Part shown: one piece after another, positions 56,896-64,000 of the stretch | How the letters are laid out: each line of letters starts with the position of its first letter | How positions within the stretch are numbered: the stretch's first letter is position 1 | Assembly (NCBI RefSeq): GCF_000001735.4 | Contig: NC_003075.7 | Span: 7,813,001-7,877,000, forward strand | Length of the DNA: 64,000 nucleotides | Source of the DNA: Arabidopsis thaliana | Taxonomy: Eukaryota > Streptophyta > Magnoliopsida > Brassicales > Brassicaceae | Reading direction: 5' to 3' | The notes under the pieces: generated by a model | What the model was told of the DNA's origin: nothing | What the model saw: only the letters and a program-made list of their open reading frames with translations | Databases searched by the model: none | Made by a program: the position numbers and the translations under genes

Positions 56896-57604
56896 ATGGG
56901 TGGTTCTACAAGCAAGGATGAGAGAAACAGTAGTAAGAGACGCATCAAGGTGAAAGCAAATGAACAGAGAAGGAGAGAAACAAGAAGAGAGCTTGATGAG
57001 AAAGAGAGAGTGATTTTGGCGTTGAAGATGGCAGAGACAGAGTGGAGGAAAGAGAGGAAGAGACTGAGAGAGGAAGTGAAGAGGCTGAGACAGAAGATGG
57101 AAGAGAAGGAAGAAGGAAAGGCGAAACAACACGAGTGGGAATGGGTCGTGGAACAGATGTGTTTAGAGAGAGCAGTGAGGGAAGAAGCTGTGGAGAGGTG
57201 GAAGCAGCTCTACTTTGCTATCAAGAATGAGCTTGATGATCTCATCCACACAACATATGGTAAGACCTTTCACAAATAATCTCATCTTTGATGTTTTGAG
57301 AAAGGAAGGTAATGAGTTTTTTTTTTCTTTTGTAGGAGAGGCACTGAGACAGAAACCGCAAGAAGAAGTTGCAAAGGCAGTGCAAGAACTCAGAAAGGAA
57401 GTTAAAGCTAGGGGAGAAACCATTGAGACACTGAAAGGGAGAATAAATTTGATGGAGAAACAACAAAATGGGAAGGAAAGAGAGATTGACTTACTGAGAC
57501 AGAGTCTGCGTATCCTCGGCGGTAGCAGCGGGAAGAACAAGGCACTATCATCTACTACCAGAAACCTGACAGTATTCAAAACAAAATTCATCGGGTGTAA
57601 ATAA
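56896..57604 (+). CDS. coiled-coil protein with N-myristoylation-like start, 210 aa, 2 exons
   Basis: Exons 56896-57259 and 57336-57604 (76-bp intron) splice in frame to 210 codons. The protein starts MGGSTSKDE: Gly2 and Ser6 fit an N-myristoylation signal, followed by basic residues, so membrane attachment is plausible. The rest is nearly all charged helix: a first coiled coil at about 20-95 (RRRETRRELDEKERVILALK) and a second at about 130-185 (AVQELRKEVKARGETIETLK). No enzyme domain. From memory AT4G13540, function unknown. It is convergent with the lipase gene. Confidence 0.88.
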
Positions 57605-58250
57605 CTGTTTTAGTCATTTGAAGTTACTTTTCCACAAGGATTGCTGTATAAGTAGACTCAGTAAGCTTCAAGCAATAATAAGCCATTTCTTTCCTATCTC
57701 ATGACGCTAAAGAAAGTTGTATATACTTCACAAGTAACATATCCAGCATCAAGAAAATCTAATGGAAAAGAAAAACGGTGAATGATCAGGGATTAAGATT
57801 GTTGTCTCCAAATTGATCTAAGATTATGTAGAAACTTAGTACGTAAAAATAAGAACTGCGTGCAAAGGTTCCAAAACAAACGAAAGCTTAAGGATTGAGA
57901 TAACTTACTTCTCCCGCAGCTGTTCTCCTGAAAAGCTCACAGATGCAAATAATGCTGAAACTAGCCAACCGAGAGGCGAGGTCCGAGGTGTAACGGTCCC
58001 TGTTAGCCAAAAATAACATTCCCTGCAAGGTCTCCCTGAGCATGCAGTGAGAGTATAATGTTCAAATTTCATCTATACGCATTGTGATAAATTCCAACCA
58101 TCTTGTCCCCTTTTGATACCATGTCTACGTTTAAGTTTACACGACTGAACCACAGATCACTATAAAATAATTACAATGGATGCTTGTCTCTTGTATATAG
58201 TATACAGTGTGAATCCTATACAGCTGAAGCGAGCCACTACATGCTCTCAC
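57605..58250. other. convergent intergenic region with an exon-like segment
   Basis: Lies between the stop of the coiled-coil gene (plus) and the stop of the lipase gene (minus), so both 3' UTRs are here. On the minus strand 58029-57913 is open (GMLFLANRDRYTSDLASRLA and onwards) and bounded by TTGCAG and a GTAAGT donor. See findings. Confidence 0.45.
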
Positions 58251-61200
58251 TTAGCTCTCTCCCACTGATTGGATAGTAGTACTTTCAACGCCTTTCGGAT
58301 CTTCAACAGTTTTGTAATATAACTTCACACTCTGAAAAGATTGACAACAAAAAATGATGCCAATGAGATATGGAAATTACTAGCAGTCTCAAACCAACAC
58401 ATGCTCCATCCAAAAAAGGGTTGGCGATGTTTAAATGTCACTATCCTGTGAGGGACTGAATCTTTCTAACTTTAAGTCACAGTGTAATTCTTGAAAACAA
58501 AAAGGAAAAATGCATGGAGTTATACGTTGTGTTATGACAACTTATCAATAATCAGCAATTGCTTAAGTGGCAACAACAAAGTACCTACCTCTAACAATGT
58601 GATGTAATAGAAATCCTCCATGTGCTGCATAAGGGCACTTCCATCACGAAGTGCATTGAATATTTTAATTTCCGTTTGAAGTATCTTCTCAACGAGTTCC
58701 TTCTCACCTTTCATCTGAAAGAAAACATCCATTTAATCTCATGTCAGGAAATCACTCATTTTCTTGTTCAAGGAATATTTTTCACTATATTTTTTGCCTC
58801 TCTACATCTTCTGAATAATACCCATACATAAGCTTCTGAATCCCAGAAAAGATAGATAGTATGAAAAAGACTACGCAGAAGGAAAACAAGTTTTAAGTTC
58901 ATTGACGCATATGAAGCCATCACAATAAAATAGCTGCTAGTAAATGTGAACCTATAATTATAGGACAGTATTAGGAGCAGCTCTTAGGAAATAATTCAGT
59001 TTAGAGATCTCTTTTTTTTTCCCTATTAAATTATTAGCTATGAAAAATACATAAACCCAACAACAAACATATGCAGAATTTATGAGAAACACAAGCAGGA
59101 AAATTAAAACTAGAATCATGATCAAAAGGAAAATGTGAAGTAACCAGAGAAAGAGTGTTAGAGCACTTACAAATCTACTAACAAGAATATCGGGTGTCGC
59201 TTCGCCAATCACCTCAGCATGATAACCATCTTTCTGGAACTCAATATCCTCCTGCAACATTTTAATCACCTTATATTGGAAAATCATATTGTATAACTTA
59301 CAGAGCTCGTACTGCAGAGTAAGGCCAAAAAGGTAGTCACATTCAAAGAAATATTATACATCACATATCGTTTTTGCAGGTTATACTAGATACTTAGCCA
59401 GACAGAATCAAACAAATGACAGTTGCTATATAGAAGACCAAATGTTTCCAGTGACAACAGGCAAGACAACACAACTAGGAGCATGAATCATTTACAATCG
59501 CATAGAATAGCACCTCGAAGGAAAAATAAGAAATAATGATCTGAGTAGATTAGATAGTGTGATCAAAGGGCAGGCTTACCACATCTCCAGCACTGAGATA
59601 AACAGGATGAGCAACATGACAATAGCCCATTAAGCGAGGGACTGTGGGAATTATGTCTCTATGGTTTACAACTCTCCAGCTGTCTTTTACTTTCTGCGAA
59701 CGTAGAAAACATATAAACCATGAGGTTTTATGACGACGTGCCATCTCACTCCCACTTTTCAACTAAAAATTGTTATGTTAGAAGAAGCATATGACCTGAT
59801 TATAAATTTCAGCAAATTGTTTGTTGCCTACTCTTGGAGATCCAAAGTTGTACATGGTAACAGTGATTGCCCCACGTCTAACAAGCACACAAATCATGTT
59901 AAATGCCCATTAAGCTGCTTGTCGTCAGGGTGATATGTAGGAGAAGGGAGTTCTCAAAGTACTTACTTAGCTAATTGGCTGGACGAAAGTTCGAGAGCCA
60001 AGAGTGTAGCTAATGCGCCACCCAAGCTATGACCAGTCACATAAACATGCCATTTATCTTCACGCTCAGTAACATCGTCTCTGCCAAGGGGTGAGAGAGA
60101 GAGAGAGCATGTTTATTAGAATTGATGTAAGATTTTAGCACACCTCGAAGACGTAAAATTTCAATCACTATATTGTACTGTCCTGAGCAAACAAAATAAA
60201 CTTCATCTATAAAAAACATTCCAAGAAGACAGATTTTGGCACGTTCACCAATGACAGACAATTTTCTTCCCAGCACAGGATGCAACCATTGAAACAATAA
60301 TAAGTAACAAAAAATTCCCTGAAAAGGAGAAAGTAAAATGTAAAACAAGAAGCACCTACATGTAGCCAATTGTCATTTTGAGCAGCGATATAATTCTTAT
60401 CCTTACGGAATCGTATGCACTCAGAAATCCACTATGGACCTGCAAAATCCATAACAGCATTAAGGAATAACTCAATAAACGGCATACCTGACAAATTCCA
60501 GGGTTTAAAACATACCTGTACTTCTTGCTTGAAGTCCCCGCCAATTCGTTCAGGATTCAGACTGCAACATATTTAAAATGTCAAACAAAGAGATGAATAA
60601 TAACTTATTAAAACTTCAAATGTGCAGATTCAACTAGCTTCTGAATCAATGTAGAGATGCTGAATAAATAGACAGTACTAACCCAGCAGGAACTAGCATC
60701 AGATCAGTCTGCAAATCTTTCCACTTTGTCTGACAACATGAAATACTGACAATAAGAACGATAGGAGAAAAATCAACCACATAATATTAAGATGATATAG
60801 ATAAATACCTACCTGTTCAGTTCCTCTGAAAGCGATAACTACTCTTTTCCTCCTTGCATCACGCCAAATTGCCACCTGCAGCTTGCAAATTAGTATATCA
60901 CTATCTATCATGAACTTGTATTTTCAGGAAAATTTGTCGAAGACAAAAGATTCACCTGTGTGTCAGTGATGTCGTTTTCTAGAAAGCATAGCTTTTCAAA
61001 CTCAGATTTGATAAAGCTTGGATGCCCCAGAGCAGTTGCAAGCATTGCCCATGCCTCCATGGCACTTTCTGCGCTAGAAAAGAGTGTTTTCATTTCTTCA
61101 GCGTTCTTTTCATCCGCTCCATCAACATTCACTAGACCAGAGATTTTTTCGGTCTTAGAGGAACCAGAGACATCGTCTGTTACACTGGAAGAACCATTTT

Positions 61201-63877
61201 TTTCTATGACCTTCTCTGAACCAACACTGTCCTTACTTAAATGAGGCACTACTGCTTTTAAAACCATTAATGCACCAAAGACATTATCAGCCTGCTTAAG
61301 TAATTCTTGTGTCGCATTCTTCATGTCGGCAAGGGAAGACTTGGATGCATTAATAGCGACCTGACCATCTTCCTTTTCATCATCTGCTTCTCGAGTATCA
61401 GCAGTGGCAAGCCCTGATTCAATGTAACCGGCTTCTGCAGTTTTTCGCGATTGTAGACCAAAATTTTCAAGTAGTTCCGTTCCATTCCACTTCAATTTCT
61501 CAGGTGAAGGAAGGCCAAGTTTCTGGACGATATTTTGACCAACTATGTCAGGGATGTTATCCCAGAAATTACTTTCTGACTGAATGCTGCCACTTTCATT
61601 ATCATCCTCCAGTTCATTGCCGTGACCATCGCCATCACCATCTTTGTCTTTGCTAAGCTTTCCTGAACTACTCAGATTAGTACTGCGATGTTGATCTGAC
61701 GAATCCTCTGAACTTGCTCCTTCAGAGTCCTCAGCAGTATTGTTTAAAAGTTCAGTATTCTTAAGAGGAGCGTCATTGAGTGACTTTAACTGTCCAAAGG
61801 CATACTCTACAAATTGACGTGCTGGCACAGCTTCAGAGTCGACAAGATTTTTCAAAACTGACTCAACTGCTTCAGAGTCAACAAAATTCTTCAGAACTGA
61901 CTTAATTTCATTTCTCTGAAGAAATTCTGAAACAAATGGGAACCTCCACCACTTCTTTTCTTCTTCAACTTCCCCAAACCCTTTGTACTTAATCTGAAGG
62001 TTTAAATACGGTTAAGACAAAGACCAAACTAGTAAAGAGACTAATTTTTTACTTTAGCATATCAAACATGTGAATCTATGGAGGATCAAGGCTGCATGAT
62101 ATCTTGTGCTTCTTTGGATGTAAAGGTATATTGTATTTTTGGAAGTTAAGTTGATTCTCTCCGTCAACAGAACAATAATACAGGAAAAAACTTTGACAGC
62201 ACAAACTGACCTCCAGTTGAACTTTCCCACCACCTCCAATTCCGTCTAGTTCTACTAGCACCTTGTGCAAGTTTCCTTCGGAAGCAAAACAGAACAATAC
62301 AGCTTAGAGACAAAAGCCACAACTTAGAAGTTCAGTAAATTCATCAGATGTATCACTACTTGCGTATAACTAATCCACAGTTGATATTTTTAGTCAGAGA
62401 ATATTTGCAAGATCTCATTGCCAAGGAAGCATTTTCAGGAAAGTCTTCATCTTTGTTAGTGTATAAACCACAACTCCGCCAAGTGGTTAAATATATCTCT
62501 AGATTCCACTAATCTTAGTGCTTGTTAGTGAATGTAGAAATTCTGACTTGCTAGTTTAAAATCCTTTACTCAACAACAACAACACAGACTTCCTTCCTCA
62601 TTTTTAACACAAACTTGTAAACTGAATAAATTGATAATGAATAGGTGAACTAATTCTCACCATCACAAACGGATTCCAGGTTGATTTCGGAATTCCCCAT
62701 ACGTTTATGCGGGGTAACAAGGTTTGCATCCCAAGCTGCAATCTGAAGCTCATTAAAACAATTTTTGGGAAGTCAAGCAAGGCTCTATATATTCAGAGTT
62801 CACCAGGCCACAATAGTTGAAACATTTTCACCTCTATCTTTTTTGCAGGAGGCAGCTTGATATTAAAAACAAAGTCTTCGTTCCATTTCGGCTCTTTTGT
62901 CCTGCCAATATGACAATGACACCATTCTTTGTTCAAGTTAAATGAAAGGTTTGAGAAGCAATGATCAACTTATATATCATATCGAAAATAAGACTGCTCC
63001 AGAACACTTCCACTATGATCAGGCTAGAGATTGTGTATGCATCTAATTAACAGAGTAAGCTCATAAATTCGGCTAAGAAACACGATCCCCCAAAGGAAAA
63101 TGCAGTAAAAAGCATAAGAAACTTACCCCCATTTGGTTTTGCTTTTAGCAACCTGACCATCCAAATCCATCACCACATAAGGATCACTCGTTCCCTAAAC
63201 ACAAAACCAATAAGAACAATAACAATGATCAAAGTAAAAAAGAAAAACATAGAAATAGTAAGGTCATATTGCTTCAAGAATCGTAAAACACACACCCATG
63301 GATCTAAAGCAGGAAACTCAAATCCTCTTTTGAGTTTAATAAACAATTGTCCATCATATATCTCCCTAACAAATGACCTGAAACAAGTATATAATTCCAT
63401 CTCTTCAATATCTATAAAAAAAACTCTCTAAGAAAAAAAAAATCAAAAACCAAAAAGAACTTCACATACTCAGAGAGGTAGAGAGTGTTACATCCAGCTG
63501 CATTAACCTCACGCTTGCCAATATTTTCCTGAGAATCAAAACAGAAAAATCAAAGTATTATTGGTTAATTTTCCTTCGGAAAATACTCAGAGGAGAGAAT
63601 CAGAAGTTACCGGAGGTGAAGCGTAGGATTCGAAAGCAAAACCAGCGAGAATAACGGCGAGATTGATATCGAACGGAGAACGTTCATCTTTCTCAGGTAA
63701 ACTTACTTCCTTCGTTTCTGATTGAGCGAAGCAACGGAGCGAATTAGGTTTAGCTCTGAGTCTGAAAGTGATTTTCCCGGGAAAGTTGAAGGTGCGGGTA
63801 TTGAAGATAGGAGAGTAGCGGAGACGGTGTTTTGGACGGAGGAAGTGAACAGAGAAGTGTAATTGCAGAGATGTCAT
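58251..63877 (-). CDS. C2-domain class 3 (triacylglycerol) lipase, plastid-type, 854 aa, 18 exons
   Basis: The 18 exons are 63611-63877, 63470-63528, 63296-63377, 63127-63194, 62832-62901, 62661-62742, 62211-62275, 60956-61993, 60813-60875, 60683-60729, 60516-60561, 60360-60439, 59967-60080, 59796-59877, 59580-59693, 59171-59251, 58589-58714 and 58251-58331. All phases agree and total 855 codons. The N-terminus is basic and Ser/Arg-rich (a plastid transit peptide is likely). A C2 domain spans about residues 90-215 (LDPWGTSDPYVVMDLDG, EPKWNEDFVFNIKLPP, IAAWDAN) and should bind lipid, possibly with calcium. An acidic linker fills the 1038-bp exon 8. The lipase domain follows: VVIAFRGTEQ, then GHSLGG with Ser674, Asp734 in HRDIIP and His747 or His750 in GYCHVAHPVY, a complete triad. 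From memory AT4G13550. Confidence 0.93.
61831..61908. repeat. 39-bp tandem duplication inside lipase exon 8
   Basis: CTTCAGAGTC starts at 61831 and 61870. The two 39-bp units encode SVLKNFVDSEAVE and SVLKNLVDSEAVP, an in-frame 13-residue repeat just before the acidic linker. Confidence 0.9.
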
Positions 63878-64000
63878 CGTTTGAAATTTGAATTCGAGAA
63901 ATTTGGAGAAGAAGAAGAAGAAGAGGATTTGTGTTCTTCTGGAGAATTCTGTGGAGCTGATTGTCTTGTTGTCAAAATTGAAACCATTAACGGTTTCTTT

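Overview
The window is nuclear plant DNA. Genes are sparse and intron-containing, spacers are AT-rich, splice sites are canonical GT/AG, and LINE, Copia and Helitron remnants are typical of a small Brassicaceae genome. I recognise the gene order SUVH9 - MYB79 - RING gene - MIR850/MIR863 - AMT1;1 - SMAP1 - C2/lipase gene as Arabidopsis thaliana chromosome 4, about AT4G13450 to AT4G13550. Locus numbers are from memory and unchecked. All exon boundaries were read by eye from reading frame and splice consensus.

Layout. 1-1.1 kb: 3' tail of a LINE with poly(A), then a tRNA-Glu(CTC). 2.1-2.9 kb: universal-stress-protein gene (minus). 3.8-8.8 kb: a complete Copia-type insertion with 162-bp LTRs and an AAATC target duplication, coding region decayed. 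11.7-13.6 kb: SUVH9 (minus). 14.9-19.8 kb: two more LINE tails, a degenerate CAC-triplet tract and a Helitron end. 23.6-24.7 kb: R2R3-MYB gene MYB79 (plus). 25.7-25.9 kb: short Helitron. 26.1-27.3 kb: RING-H2 gene (minus). 29.9-34.9 kb: non-coding region with three fold-backs holding sequences I recognise as miR5026, miR850 and miR863, mixed with Helitron and LTR-like DNA. 35-43 kb: gene-poor repeats, including a TSD-flanked retroposed segment, an organellar tRNA fragment and a gutted Copia copy. 44-46.7 kb: a small chloroplast-type membrane protein gene divergent from AMT1;1, both inside a local duplication. 51.5 kb: SMAP1. 53.8-57.6 kb: a single-pass membrane protein gene and a coiled-coil gene. 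58.2-63.9 kb: 18-exon C2-domain/class 3 lipase gene (minus), 854 codons by my exon model.

The genes do not form one pathway: they are separate plant transcription units (chromatin silencing, transcription, ubiquitylation, ammonium uptake, auxin response, lipid hydrolysis). The most interesting part is the 30.8-34 kb non-coding stretch. There, young microRNA hairpins appear to be made from long inverted repeats, one of them inside a Helitron. A second theme is a set of very small insertions (10-25 nt plus poly(A)) flanked by 10-15 bp target duplications, which look like extremely 5'-truncated retrotransposition events.
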